Positions 40,322 to 49,028 of a DNA stretch of 64,000 bases are shown piece by piece. The DNA is from Deltaproteobacteria bacterium (GTDB lineage: Bacteria > Desulfobacterota > Desulfuromonadia > Geobacterales > JAJYBI01), in the NCBI GenBank assembly GCA_021779095.1, contig JAJYBI010000005.1:25345-89344 (forward strand). Reading direction: 5' to 3'. Both the position numbers and the translations under genes were made by a program. Positions within the stretch are counted from its first letter, which is position 1; each line of letters begins with the position of its first letter. The notes beneath the pieces are model-generated. The model was not told where the DNA came from and made no database searches. It saw only the letters and a list, made by a program, of their open reading frames with translations.

Positions 40322-40708
40322 TCATAGTGGCAAGTACTTATCGACGGTGTTCAGTAAATCATGTTTGGTCATCGGTTTTATCAGGACGTCGTTGAATCCG
40401 ATACGTAGATACATCTCCTGTTCCTGCCTCATCGCATGGGCTGTGTAGGCAATGACAGGTTTGTCGCACAGGGATGAATCCGCTGACGATCGGATGATCT
40501 TGCAAATGTCAACACCGCTCATGCCCGGCATACCTATGTCAAGCAGTACCAGGTCGATGTCGTTCGCATTGGCAAGAAGATAGTCCAGTGCATCCTTGCC
40601 ATTGTCCCGCTCGATAATGGTGAACGGTAACCCCGTGAGGATGGCGATAACTAAACGACGATTGAGACTGTTGTCATCCACCAGCAGTATGTTTTTCGTT
40701 GAGGGCAT
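40322..40708 (-). CDS. CheY-like response regulator
   Basis: A 128-residue receiver domain: ILLVDDNSLNRRL, phospho-Asp in LVLLDIGMPGMSG, AYTAHAMRQEQE and Lys in VLIKPMTKHDLL. The last part resembles receivers attached to hybrid kinases. It begins 10 bases after the kinase stop, so it is probably its direct partner. Confidence 0.9.
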   Translation of the reverse strand: MPSTKNILLVDDNSLNRRLVIAILTGLPFTIIERDNGKDALDYLLANANDIDLVLLDIGMPGMSGVDICKIIRSSADSSLCDKPVIAYTAHAMRQEQEMYLRIGFNDVLIKPMTKHDLLNTVDKYLPL

Positions 40709-40718
40709 GGCTGCTCCG

Positions 40719-42107
40719 TTAAACCTGTGCCGTTTCCAGGTGGTGTTCGCCGGTATTATACTGGTATCCGTCAGCCTCCGTCTGCTGGCGCGACAAGGTA
40801 AAACGGAATGTACTCCCCTTCCCTATCCCGGCGCTTTCCGCCCAGATCTTCCCCCCATGGAGTTCTACGAGTCGCCGCGTCAGCGACAAACCGAGCCCGG
40901 TCCCTTGAAAATTCCTCGATTCGGAACCGTCAACCTGTTCAAATGGAAGGAATATCCGTTCAAGATCCGCCGCATCAAGACCTATTCCACTGTCAGATAC
41001 GGCAAATTCAAGTGCATCATGCGCAGAACGGACTTCAAGCAGTACGGTCCCACCATCCGGACTGAACTTTACCGCATTTGACAGCAGATTATAGAGGATC
41101 TGCAGGATTTTCCTCCCGTCTCCCGGATAATCGAAAGGAACCCCCAGCCCGATCTCCGTTTTCAGCTCTACGCCTTGGTCCATGGCAACTTCCTTTACCA
41201 TGATCAGGCTGTTGTTCACGATATCGCAGATATTCAATGATTCGATCATCAATTCCATTTTATCCGCTTCGATCTTGGACAGATCGAGAATGTCGTTGAT
41301 GAGCGAGAGCAGATGTCTGCTGCTTTGCAGTACATAGCCGAGATACTCTTCCTGCGTTTCGTTCAACTCTCCGCAGATCTTCGACAATATGACATCCGTG
41401 AAGCCTATCGTGGCATTGAGGGGTGTGCGCAGTTCATGACTCATGTTCGCGAGAAACTCGCTCTTCGCACGGTTTGCGCATTCCGCAGCATCGCGGGCCG
41501 CCCGGATTTCCACGGTCCGTTCCTGGACCTTTTGTTCCAGATTCAGCATGTTGTCCCGCAGCATGTTATGCAGGATCGTGCTTTCGAGTGCATAGGCGGT
41601 GGTCGTGAGCATGACGGTCACTGCATTGAGCGACGATGCATCGACGACGGTATGTCCTTCTGGCAATATTCCCGCAAACATGCCGCGGATGCGCGACTGG
41701 GAGGAGATCACATGCAGCAGCAAAGTCCTCGTTCCCCGGATGGTGGGAGCCAGGATGGGCTGGTTCCGGTTAAGTGCCCAGGCAAAAGTGCCGTCGAGAA
41801 TTTTATGATCTATTTCAGCCTGCAGCTCGTCTTCACTTCCTGCCGGATCGTGCGACGCGAGGGAAAAACTCGCGTCATCGAGATTCTCGTAACAGCCGAG
41901 ACACTGGAAGGGAAGTACCCGTTTAAGTTGCGATATGGTTATGCGAAATATTGCGTCGGAAGATGCAGCACGACTGAGGTCTGCGAGGAAATTCCCGTTG
42001 GATGATATCATATCCAGGATTGCCACATACCTGCGGTTCGCTTCCTCAAGGTAGCGTACGCGCTCCTGAAGGATTTCCGTGTCTTGTGTGGGTGCAAGTG
42101 CCGGCAT
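40719..42107 (-). CDS. Cytoplasmic sensor histidine kinase with GAF-like input
   Basis: A 462-residue protein with no membrane helix. An N-terminal coiled coil and a GAF-like region (about residues 45-215) are followed by a coiled coil ending in TVEIRAARDAAECANRAKSE. The HisKA site is FLANMSHELRTPLNATIGFT. The ATPase domain shows LYNLLSNAVKFSPDGG, VSDSGIGLD and QGTGLGLSLTRRL. I placed the start at 42107, where AGAGGGG precedes it; longer frames run into the HDOD gene. Confidence 0.92.
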   Translation of the reverse strand: MPALAPTQDTEILQERVRYLEEANRRYVAILDMISSNGNFLADLSRAASSDAIFRITISQLKRVLPFQCLGCYENLDDASFSLASHDPAGSEDELQAEIDHKILDGTFAWALNRNQPILAPTIRGTRTLLLHVISSQSRIRGMFAGILPEGHTVVDASSLNAVTVMLTTTAYALESTILHNMLRDNMLNLEQKVQERTVEIRAARDAAECANRAKSEFLANMSHELRTPLNATIGFTDVILSKICGELNETQEEYLGYVLQSSRHLLSLINDILDLSKIEADKMELMIESLNICDIVNNSLIMVKEVAMDQGVELKTEIGLGVPFDYPGDGRKILQILYNLLSNAVKFSPDGGTVLLEVRSAHDALEFAVSDSGIGLDAADLERIFLPFEQVDGSESRNFQGTGLGLSLTRRLVELHGGKIWAESAGIGKGSTFRFTLSRQQTEADGYQYNTGEHHLETAQV

Positions 42108-42112
42108 CACCG

Positions 42113-42985
42113 TTACCCCTCTTCTGTCATGATGGCCAGCACCTCTGCCATCTCTTTTTCCGCTTTCATTATAATGCCTGATAATGCGCTGACCGGTATG
42201 CCGATCCGTTTCCATGCCTCGGGGTCGAGCGGCGGGACGTGCCATTCCGAGCTGCATCCAAATTCCAGTGATTGACAGATGATATCCGCCAGGTGGACAA
42301 CCGACGCCTCAACCGGATACTTTCTGGCAATTGAGGGGGTATGGTGACATGACACCGGTTCCGTGATACTCGTTGGGAGCATCCATTGCTCCAACAGCGC
42401 TCCCCCCACCTTCGCATGGTTGAACCCCAGGTATCTGGATTCCGTTGCATAATGAAGCGTATCCGAGGAACGGCTTTCTTCGAGCAGCTCTTTGACGAGA
42501 TCAGGGACCGCAGTGCACATGGCAAGCTGCCCCAGATCGTGCAGGATACCGGCAACGAAAAATCGTTCGACGTTTGTATCGCGGCGATAGGTTGCAACCG
42601 TTCTGGCGATGATGCCGCAGGATATACTGTGCTGCCAGAACGATTGCATGCTCATGAGTGTATCGGGAATTCCCTTGAAAAGTCCCATGACGGACGCCGC
42701 AAGCGAGATGTCCCGTACCTGTTGTGTTCCGATGATGGTCAGTGCCCTGGTTATGGTATCAATCTCGGAATAGAACCCGAACATGGGGCTGTTGGCCAGT
42801 TTCAGTATCCTGGCGGTCAGACCGTGATCCTCGGTGATGATTTCGGCGATATCCGACAGGGAGCTCCGGGGATGATTAATGACCTCATTCAGCCGCTCGT
42901 AGACGACCGGCAATGAATATACCGTCGTTGTTTTCCCGACGAGCCAGTCAAGCGTTATACGATGTGCCATATCACGATACGCCAT
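42113..42985 (-). CDS. HDOD domain protein
   Basis: A 290-residue protein matching the HDOD (HD-related output) family: LPVVYERLNEVINHPRSSLS, DHGLTARILKLANSPMFG, TRALTIIGTQQVRDISLAAS and GILHDLGQLAM. HDOD proteins are signalling outputs of unclear chemistry, often next to kinases and c-di-GMP genes. It overlaps the upstream small gene by 14 bases and precedes the kinase by five bases. Confidence 0.92.
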   Translation of the reverse strand: MAYRDMAHRITLDWLVGKTTTVYSLPVVYERLNEVINHPRSSLSDIAEIITEDHGLTARILKLANSPMFGFYSEIDTITRALTIIGTQQVRDISLAASVMGLFKGIPDTLMSMQSFWQHSISCGIIARTVATYRRDTNVERFFVAGILHDLGQLAMCTAVPDLVKELLEESRSSDTLHYATESRYLGFNHAKVGGALLEQWMLPTSITEPVSCHHTPSIARKYPVEASVVHLADIICQSLEFGCSSEWHVPPLDPEAWKRIGIPVSALSGIIMKAEKEMAEVLAIMTEEG

Positions 42986-43307
42986 GGTGTATCCTTTGCA
43001 GTGCGTTCAGGCGCAGCAACTCCCGAACTGCAGGGTGTGCGAGATCGGTATAGCGGAATCGCGCTTTCAGCTGCTCCTCCATTTCAATCAATTCTACCGG
43101 GCTGATATCGTCGGACACCGTCGTCAACAATTCTTCAGGACTGCCACCTTCAACAGAGACCTCCGAAACCCCCCAGGTGCGGAATATCGTGAGATGCTTT
43201 TCCTGCAGTTCGACGCCGGTGCCGAGCAGCAGACGACCGCCTCTGTCGTGGACATCTTCGGAAAGCACCATACCGGCTTCCAGGTTGTCGATATGTGTTT
43301 TACCCAC
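42972..43307 (-). CDS. Small standalone DUF3391-like domain protein
   Basis: A 111-residue protein. The N-terminal pattern KTHIDNLEAGMVLSEDVHD, then GRLLLGTGVEL and FRTWGVSEVSVEG, resembles the small domain that often precedes HD-GYP modules; here it stands alone before HDOD. The GTG at 43307 follows AAGGGGAGACC; an ATG at 43361 in the same frame would add 18 residues. First gene of the signalling operon. Function unknown. Confidence 0.65.
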   Translation of the reverse strand: MGKTHIDNLEAGMVLSEDVHDRGGRLLLGTGVELQEKHLTIFRTWGVSEVSVEGGSPEELLTTVSDDISPVELIEMEEQLKARFRYTDLAHPAVRELLRLNALQRIHHGVS

Positions 43308-43538
43308 GGTCTCCCCTTCGCCACGTCGTCCCAGTATAATTCTCCCGCCTTTACGGGACATATCGGTCAGATTTCCGATTGCTTTAGCGTATAAGTTGTT
43401 TCGGCTGCGGTTCGTGGATGATTACGGGAAATTGGGGGAGAGCTTGTGGTCGGAGACGTCGTCGGCAAGACGGATGGGAATGTGATTGAAATGCGTTACC
43501 GTTGTCTGGCAGCGGCGTAATGTCGGGGGGATGTATCC

Positions 43539-43567
43539 GGGCGGAGGAACGTGATTCCCCTGCCCGG
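43539..43567 (-). terminator. Hairpin downstream of coxB
   Basis: A stable stem of about 12 bp (CGGGC, then a mostly paired block ending TTCC) with a TCACG loop lies 18 bases after the coxB stop. It has no T-run on either side, so it may be a 3'-end stabilising or Rho-assisted structure. The rest of the 278-base gap shows no gene. Confidence 0.4.
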
Positions 43568-43585
43568 AGTATCGGTCAATGACCG

Positions 43586-44791
43586 TTACTTGACTCCTTC
43601 GATGAATTCGACGAGCGCCTGCACTTCATCGGTCTTGAGATCGGAAAAATCGGGCATGACCGGCTGAAATCCTTCGACGATCTTTGCCTTCGGTTTGAGT
43701 ATCGACTCGCGCAGATAGGTGTCGTCGGCGGTTATGGTCATGCGAATGCCATTCTGCAGGACCGTGAGCCGTTTCTGGTAGAGTCCCTTGAAGGTGGGGC
43801 CGACTCCGCTACTCCCGTCCAGCGAGTGACACGCCAGGCACCCCTTCTCCCTGGCCAGCTTGGCGCCGTCGGGTTTCGGTGCGGCTTCGCCACCGGCATG
43901 AAGGAAATTGATGATGGTTTTGATGTCGTCGTCGGTGATCTGCCCCTTGAACGAGGGCATGACCGGCGGGTACCCCTTGACCAGGTCCGCTTTCGGTTCC
44001 AGGATAGAACGGCGCAGATACCTATCGTCCACAGTGATCGTCCGTTCTTTCCCATTGGTCAGCACGGTCACGGAACGGCCCCAGATATCTTTCAGTGTAG
44101 GTCCGACCTTTGGCGTGCCGTCCAGCGTGTGGCAGCCGAGGCAGCCGTGCTTCTCCAGCAACTCTTTGCCGGCATGTTCCGCGCCGCCTCTCTGATTCAG
44201 CCATGTTTCGAACTGGGCCGGAGGAACCGCTTCCACACTGGTGATCATCCCCGAGTGGCCGGTACCGCAGTAGACGGAACAGAACAGGTCGTAGGAACCG
44301 GACTTCTCCGCCACGAACCAGACGTGGTTCTTCATGTTCGGCACCACGTCGTGCTTGACCCGGAATGCGGGCAGGTAGAAGCCGTGTAGCACGTCCAGCG
44401 AGACGAGATTCACCAGTACCGGCTTCCCCACCGGTACGTACAGCTTGGAACTGGTCTTGCCGTTGTCGTAGGTGAAACTCCAGGACCACTGGCGAGCGGT
44501 GGCGGTTACCTTCAGGGCGTTTTTCGGAACGTTGCGCAGTGACAGGTACCCTTCCCACCCGAACCAGAACATGGCCAGCACGAGCACGGTGGGGAAAGCG
44601 ATCCAGACGGTTTCCAGCCAGACGTTACCACTCGCCTGAGAGGTCGGCTCGGGCGACCGGGAACGGTGGTAACGGATGACGAAGGCGATCATCGTCAGGG
44701 TGATCCCGACGAGCAGGACGATGCATACCCCGAGGATAAATTTGAAGACGGGGTCTACTGCCTGGGTTGTGGTGAGTGGATTCGGATACAC
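43586..44791 (-). CDS. coxB: Cytochrome c oxidase subunit II fused to two cytochrome c domains
   Basis: A 401-residue protein. Two N-terminal membrane helices (about 14-40 and 58-80) are followed by a cupredoxin domain with the CuA ligands CSVYCGTGHSGM and an upstream His (LDVLHGFYLP). Two tandem cytochrome c domains follow, with hemes at CLGCH (near residue 217) and CLACH (near 319) and likely Met ligands in PPVMPSF and QPVMPDF. The domains align well with each other, pointing to an internal duplication; most caa3 subunits carry one. Last oxidase gene in the operon. Confidence 0.93.
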   Translation of the reverse strand: MYPNPLTTTQAVDPVFKFILGVCIVLLVGITLTMIAFVIRYHRSRSPEPTSQASGNVWLETVWIAFPTVLVLAMFWFGWEGYLSLRNVPKNALKVTATARQWSWSFTYDNGKTSSKLYVPVGKPVLVNLVSLDVLHGFYLPAFRVKHDVVPNMKNHVWFVAEKSGSYDLFCSVYCGTGHSGMITSVEAVPPAQFETWLNQRGGAEHAGKELLEKHGCLGCHTLDGTPKVGPTLKDIWGRSVTVLTNGKERTITVDDRYLRRSILEPKADLVKGYPPVMPSFKGQITDDDIKTIINFLHAGGEAAPKPDGAKLAREKGCLACHSLDGSSGVGPTFKGLYQKRLTVLQNGIRMTITADDTYLRESILKPKAKIVEGFQPVMPDFSDLKTDEVQALVEFIEGVK

Positions 44792-44800
44792 GTCGGTTCC

Positions 44801-45091
44801 TTACCGGTAGAGTACGTCGAAAAAGGTGAAGCCAATGAAGATGGCCAGGGTCAACAGGGCGACGAAGAGCAGGCTGCGCAGCAGCCACCCCTCATGGCGC
44901 ATGTGCATGTAAAAGGTGATGACCAGCCCGGATTTGACCACGGAAATGGCGAGAGAGCCCCAGACGTGGCCGATGCCCGTCTGCTGCCGGGACACCCATA
45001 CCGTCAGACCGGTGAAAAAGAGAAGCCCGAGCCAGACGGCAATCAGTTTTCCGTACCCGACGATATGTGGAGCGTGCGAATCGCTTGACAC
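44801..45091 (-). CDS. coxD: Cytochrome c oxidase subunit IV (small caa3-type)
   Basis: A 96-residue protein with three hydrophobic helices and the pattern YGKLIAVWLGLLFFTGLTV, then VKSGLVITFYMHMRHE, typical of the prokaryotic COX4/CyoD-like subunit. It sits between subunits III and II, with about nine-base gaps on either side. Confidence 0.88.
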   Translation of the reverse strand: MSSDSHAPHIVGYGKLIAVWLGLLFFTGLTVWVSRQQTGIGHVWGSLAISVVKSGLVITFYMHMRHEGWLLRSLLFVALLTLAIFIGFTFFDVLYR

Positions 45092-45100
45092 ATCGACCTC

Positions 45101-45703
45101 CTACAGAACCAGGTAATAGAGCGGGAAGATGAAGATCCAGAACAGGTCCACCAGGTGCCAGTAGAGGGCGCCATTTTCCAGCCAGATGTAGTCGCCGGCG
45201 TGTACGTCCCCCCGCCATACCCGCACCGCAACCACCGTCAGCACCGTACCTCCCACCAGCACGTGCAGGCCGTGCAGCCCCACGGTCAGATAGTAGAGCC
45301 CGTAGAATACCGACTCACCCGGCGGCCCGGCGGCAAGTTTCGGCGAATTGGGATAGATACCCCGGCCGAACTCGTCGCTCCACTCCAGGTATTTGTTGAA
45401 CATGAAGACGGCGGCGCAAAAAATGGTGCCCCCCAGCAACCAGAGCGTGAGGCGGCGCTGATTCCGCTGGATGGCGGTCAGTGCCATGGCCACCAGCATG
45501 CTGCTGGTAATGAGAATGGCCGTATTGAGCGTGCCGAAGAACAGATGCATGTGCCGGCTGGCGGTGGTGAATTCCTGCGGATACCGGGCCAAATAGACCC
45601 CGTAAAGGAGAAAGAGACCGCCGAAGAGAAGCATCTCGCTGAACAGAAAGAGCCACATGCCGAGTTTTGCCCCGGCGTAGTCCTTGTGCGTTGGCTGCGT
45701 CAT
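45101..45703 (-). CDS. coxC: Cytochrome c oxidase subunit III
   Basis: The 200-residue protein starts MTQPTHKDYAGAKLGMWLFL. Features include LFSEMLLFGGLFLLYG with the conserved Glu, HLFFGTLNTAILITSSML, and TVGLHGLHVLVGG followed by WYHLVD-like ALYWHLVDLFWIF. Five helices are visible, the short bacterial form. The ATG overlaps the coxA stop (ATGA), so I rejected the longer frame. Confidence 0.93.
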   Translation of the reverse strand: MTQPTHKDYAGAKLGMWLFLFSEMLLFGGLFLLYGVYLARYPQEFTTASRHMHLFFGTLNTAILITSSMLVAMALTAIQRNQRRLTLWLLGGTIFCAAVFMFNKYLEWSDEFGRGIYPNSPKLAAGPPGESVFYGLYYLTVGLHGLHVLVGGTVLTVVAVRVWRGDVHAGDYIWLENGALYWHLVDLFWIFIFPLYYLVL

Positions 45704-47325
45704 GGAATGCCGGCCCCCTTGAAATCGTAGGGACCATGGGTCACCACCGGCTCTTCGATGAAGTTCTCCGTCGGCGGCGGGGTCGGTACGCTCCATTCGA
45801 GGGTCGCCCCCCCCCACGGGTTCTGACCGATCGCCTCACCACGGAACAGTCCTCTGAACAGGTTGACCATCATCAGTATCAGCCCGGAAATCATGATCCA
45901 GCTGCCGATGGTGGAAACCAGATTGAGCGGGGCGAATTCGGGGAGATAGTCGTAGTAGCGTCGCGGCATACCCTCCATGCCGAGCACCATCATGGAGAAA
46001 TAGGTGATGTTGAAGCCGACGAACAGGAGCGCCCAGGCAATGACGGCCGTTCGTTCATGGTAGCGGCGACCGTAGAATTTTGGAAGCCAGTAGTGCATGG
46101 CGCCGAAGAAGGCGAAACCCGCTCCGCCGAAGATGACGTAGTGAAAATGTCCCACCACGAACTGGGTATCGTGGACATGGATGTCGGTGGCGGCGGCTCC
46201 GAGGATCAGACCGGCCAGACCACCGATGGAAAAGAGCAGAATAAACGACAGGGCAAAGAGCATGGGGGCCTCCAGTGAGATGGAGCCCCGGTAGAGCGTC
46301 GAGACCCAGTTGAAGACCTTGATGGCCGACGGTATGGCGACGACGAACGTGAGAAAGGAAAAGATCAGCACCGCATTGTCGCTCATCCCGCTGGTGAACA
46401 TGTGGTGTCCCCAGACGAGCGATCCGGCGCCGGCGATGGCCAGGCTGGAGAAGGCAATCATCTTGTAGCCGAAGATCGGCTTGCGGGCGAAGACCGGGAT
46501 GATGTCGGAGATCACTCCCATCCCGGGAAGTATCATGATGTAGACCGCCGGATGGGAGTAGATCCAGAAGAGGTGCTGGTACATGAGCGGGTCACCGCCC
46601 TTGGTCGGATCGAACAGGCCGGTCCCCAGGACCCGTTCGGCGAGGATCAGTACCAGCGTGATGCCGAGGATCGGGGTTGCCAGAATCTGTACCCAGGCGG
46701 TGGCGTACACGGACCAGACGAAGAGCGGCAGCCTCCCCCATCGCATCCCCTCCGCCCGCAGGCGATGGATGGTGGTGACGAAATTGACGCCGGTGAGAAT
46801 GGAGGAAAAGCCGACGATGAAGACGCCGAAGACCGCCAGCGATACGTTGGTGCCGGTCCGCTCGCTGAACGGGACGTAGAAGGTCCACCCGGTGTCGGGA
46901 GGGCCGCCGCCGGTGAAGAGTGAGGTGACGATGATTGCGGCACCGGCGATATACAACCACCAGGAAAAGAGGTTCAGGCGGGGAAACGCCACGTCCCGGG
47001 CGCCGATCTGGATCGGCATGATCAGGTTGCCGAAGGCACCGGGAAAGCCGGGGATGATGAAGAGAAAGATCATCAGTACGCCGTGAACGGTGAAGACGGC
47101 GTTGTAGGTCTGGGGCCCCATGATGGTCCGGCCCGGGGCCATCAGTTCGATCCGCAGCAGTGCTCCCAGTGAGACGGCAATGAGGAAGAAGGTAAGCACC
47201 GAATAGAGGTACAACAGCCCGATCCGTTTATGGTCAGTGGAGAATACCCAGGAGGTAATGCCGGACTTTCCCGTATCGTTCCAGAAACTGCTCGTGGCTG
47301 GTGAAAATTGGGCAGCCGAGGTCAT
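45700..47325 (-). CDS. coxA: Cytochrome c oxidase subunit I (heme-copper oxidase, A-type)
   Basis: A 541-residue membrane protein with about 12 helices. Seen: a low-spin heme His in FTVHGVLMIFLF, the CuB-region HPAVYIMILPGMGVI, HHMFTSG, and HFHYVIFGGAGFAFFGA with heme ligands. The Glu of the A1-type D-channel (GHPEVY) is replaced: the motif here reads YSHPAVYIM, suggesting an A2-like channel, where YSHP substitutes. The catalytic core reduces O2. It follows SCO by a 20-base gap and is coupled to coxC. Confidence 0.95.
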   Translation of the reverse strand: MTSAAQFSPATSSFWNDTGKSGITSWVFSTDHKRIGLLYLYSVLTFFLIAVSLGALLRIELMAPGRTIMGPQTYNAVFTVHGVLMIFLFIIPGFPGAFGNLIMPIQIGARDVAFPRLNLFSWWLYIAGAAIIVTSLFTGGGPPDTGWTFYVPFSERTGTNVSLAVFGVFIVGFSSILTGVNFVTTIHRLRAEGMRWGRLPLFVWSVYATAWVQILATPILGITLVLILAERVLGTGLFDPTKGGDPLMYQHLFWIYSHPAVYIMILPGMGVISDIIPVFARKPIFGYKMIAFSSLAIAGAGSLVWGHHMFTSGMSDNAVLIFSFLTFVVAIPSAIKVFNWVSTLYRGSISLEAPMLFALSFILLFSIGGLAGLILGAAATDIHVHDTQFVVGHFHYVIFGGAGFAFFGAMHYWLPKFYGRRYHERTAVIAWALLFVGFNITYFSMMVLGMEGMPRRYYDYLPEFAPLNLVSTIGSWIMISGLILMMVNLFRGLFRGEAIGQNPWGGATLEWSVPTPPPTENFIEEPVVTHGPYDFKGAGIP

Positions 47326-47345
47326 TTCTCCTCCATCATGGGGCG

Positions 47346-48170
47346 TTATTTGCTGCTGTGTTTCGAGCGTTTCCTTCCGGTCATGAGCAGAAAGGCGAGA
47401 AAGGCACCGGCAGTAAGCATAACCGCCGTGGCACTGACGCGCAAGAGGTTAAATACATAGGTCTTCCCGGCCGGATCGAAGCTGAAACAGTAACCGACCA
47501 CGGTACGAATGGTCGCACCCACCTTTCCGCTCCTCGCCTCCAGCAGGGCCAGAGTCAGATCCTTGGGAAGGAAGGTCGTTCCGTAGAGATAGCGAACGAT
47601 GGTTCCGTCCCGGGCGACGATGAAACTGCCTACTGGGTGAATGAACTCCCGCCCCTTGCGTTGGAATCGATATCCGGCAGCATCGGTCAGTCGCCGGATG
47701 TCCGTCGCATCCCCTGTGAGGAAGTGCCACCCGTCTTCGGGAAAGGGCACGTTCATGGCGGTCAGATACATCCGCTTGTATCTTGCCGCGAGGACCGGCG
47801 TTTCGGTCTCGTTGAAGCTGATCGACAGGACCCGGAAATCCTTTCCCGGCGTCCCCCTGACCTCGGGCAAGGCGGTTGCCAGCCCCTGTTGCAGGAAATT
47901 GCAGACGTTGGTGCAGCTGTAGTAGACGGGGAGGATGATCGTCGGACAGGTAATCAGGTCGGAGAGACGCACCGCTTTGCCGGTCTCGTCACGAAACATG
48001 AGATCGAGAGGGATCTTTTCTCCGAGTCGCTCGGTAATGCCGATTGACGCGGATGCATTCTGACCCGGCATCTCATCGGTGTGGGCGTTGGCGAGTGTCA
48101 CCGGGAGAAACAGCAGTATCGCGAATAAGAGCCGGAGACAACGCGGGGTATGGAACGGCACTAGTCTCAT
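47346..48170 (-). CDS. SCO1/SenC-family copper chaperone for CuA
   Basis: A 274-residue exported protein with an N-terminal signal (ending LANA), a thioredoxin-like fold with the copper motif SCTNVCNFL (CxxxC), a conserved His in FIHPVGSFI, and a C-terminal helix (FNLLRVSATAVMLTAGAFLA) before a basic tail. It delivers copper to the CuA site of subunit II. The start follows CAGGATATTGCT. The longer upstream frame is not supported. Confidence 0.9.
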   Translation of the reverse strand: MRLVPFHTPRCLRLLFAILLFLPVTLANAHTDEMPGQNASASIGITERLGEKIPLDLMFRDETGKAVRLSDLITCPTIILPVYYSCTNVCNFLQQGLATALPEVRGTPGKDFRVLSISFNETETPVLAARYKRMYLTAMNVPFPEDGWHFLTGDATDIRRLTDAAGYRFQRKGREFIHPVGSFIVARDGTIVRYLYGTTFLPKDLTLALLEARSGKVGATIRTVVGYCFSFDPAGKTYVFNLLRVSATAVMLTAGAFLAFLLMTGRKRSKHSSK

Positions 48171-48242
48171 AGCAATATCCTGAGGCGTCAGAAAGGGGCA
48201 GTGCATGCCGTTTTCCGGACGTGGCACCGGGCTGAAGAGGCA

Positions 48243-48824
48243 TCAGAGCAATTGTTCGGCAAAATTTTCTTGCGTATACCCGTTCACCACAACATCGAGA
48301 TGACCATCGTTGGGGCAGAACAGCAGCCCGTGAATGGGTACGTCCTTCGGAATCAATGGGTTATGCCGGAGGATTTTTACAACCCTCTCGACGTTTTCGA
48401 CCGGATGGGAGAAGATGCCCAACCATTGTTTCAGGTCGGGCACATGGATATCGATCACGTCGGGAGAGATGCCGCGGGCGATCATATCCTCCTTGAGGGC
48501 ATCGGCATCCAGTTCGGCCATGCCGCAGTCGCGGTGCCCTATGACATACACCTCTTCGACTCCCAGCATGAAGATCCCCGCCACCAGACTACGGATAACG
48601 CCCCCCCCCATGGGGTCGATGATGATGTTCCCGGCATTCTTGATGACCTTCGCCTCACCGCGTTTGAGCCCCATGGCCGGTTCGAGAAAATCCACCAGCC
48701 TGGTGTCCATGCAGGTGAAGATGGCCAGTTGTTTCTTGGGTGACTTGGGGAGAGGCGGAAATGCATCCGGCCTGACGAAATTCCGGTTGGCGATGATGAT
48801 CGATTCCAGTTTGGTCAAGTACAT
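48243..48824 (-). CDS. Beta-class carbonic anhydrase
   Basis: Interconverts CO2 and bicarbonate. The 193-residue protein has the zinc ligands Cys in FTCMDTRL, His and Cys in VIGHRDCGM, and the Asp-Arg pair of CMDTR. KNAGNIIIDP is the family's conserved loop. The protein is short and lacks a signal peptide, so it is cytoplasmic. It is first in the direction of the oxidase operon, 72 bases from the SCO gene, so it may be co-transcribed. Confidence 0.93.
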   Translation of the reverse strand: MYLTKLESIIIANRNFVRPDAFPPLPKSPKKQLAIFTCMDTRLVDFLEPAMGLKRGEAKVIKNAGNIIIDPMGGGVIRSLVAGIFMLGVEEVYVIGHRDCGMAELDADALKEDMIARGISPDVIDIHVPDLKQWLGIFSHPVENVERVVKILRHNPLIPKDVPIHGLLFCPNDGHLDVVVNGYTQENFAEQLL

Positions 48825-48865
48825 ATCTCCGATAGGTGTAGTCTGACTGCATGATCAAGATCGGC

Positions 48866-48887
48866 AGGCGGTTTACCGCCTGCCAAC
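48866..48887. repeat. Perfect 22-bp inverted repeat in divergent promoter region
   Basis: GGCAGGCGGT-TT-ACCGCCTGCC is perfectly symmetric, with 10-bp arms. It lies about 41 bases upstream of the carbonic anhydrase start and about 140 upstream of the cytochrome start. There is no T-run, so an operator or structured leader is as likely as a terminator. Confidence 0.55.
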
Positions 48888-48976
48888 AATAGTACCCGAG
48901 AAATGGGATTTGGGAACAGTGACAATACAGGATTGTCTGCATTCGTGTCAATCGCCCCCACCCTGCGCTCCTTGAC

Positions 48977-49005
48977 TTGACCCGTAACGGGGATACCATT
49001 CTAAA
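48977..49005 (+). promoter_or_regulatory. Sigma-70 type promoter for the small cytochrome
   Basis: TTGACC at 48977-48982 and TCTAAA at 49000-49005 are separated by 17 bases. A strong Shine-Dalgarno sequence, AGAAGGAGG, follows before the ATG at 49029. Confidence 0.55.
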
Positions 49006-49028
49006 ACAGCTCACAGAAGGAGGCGCAT

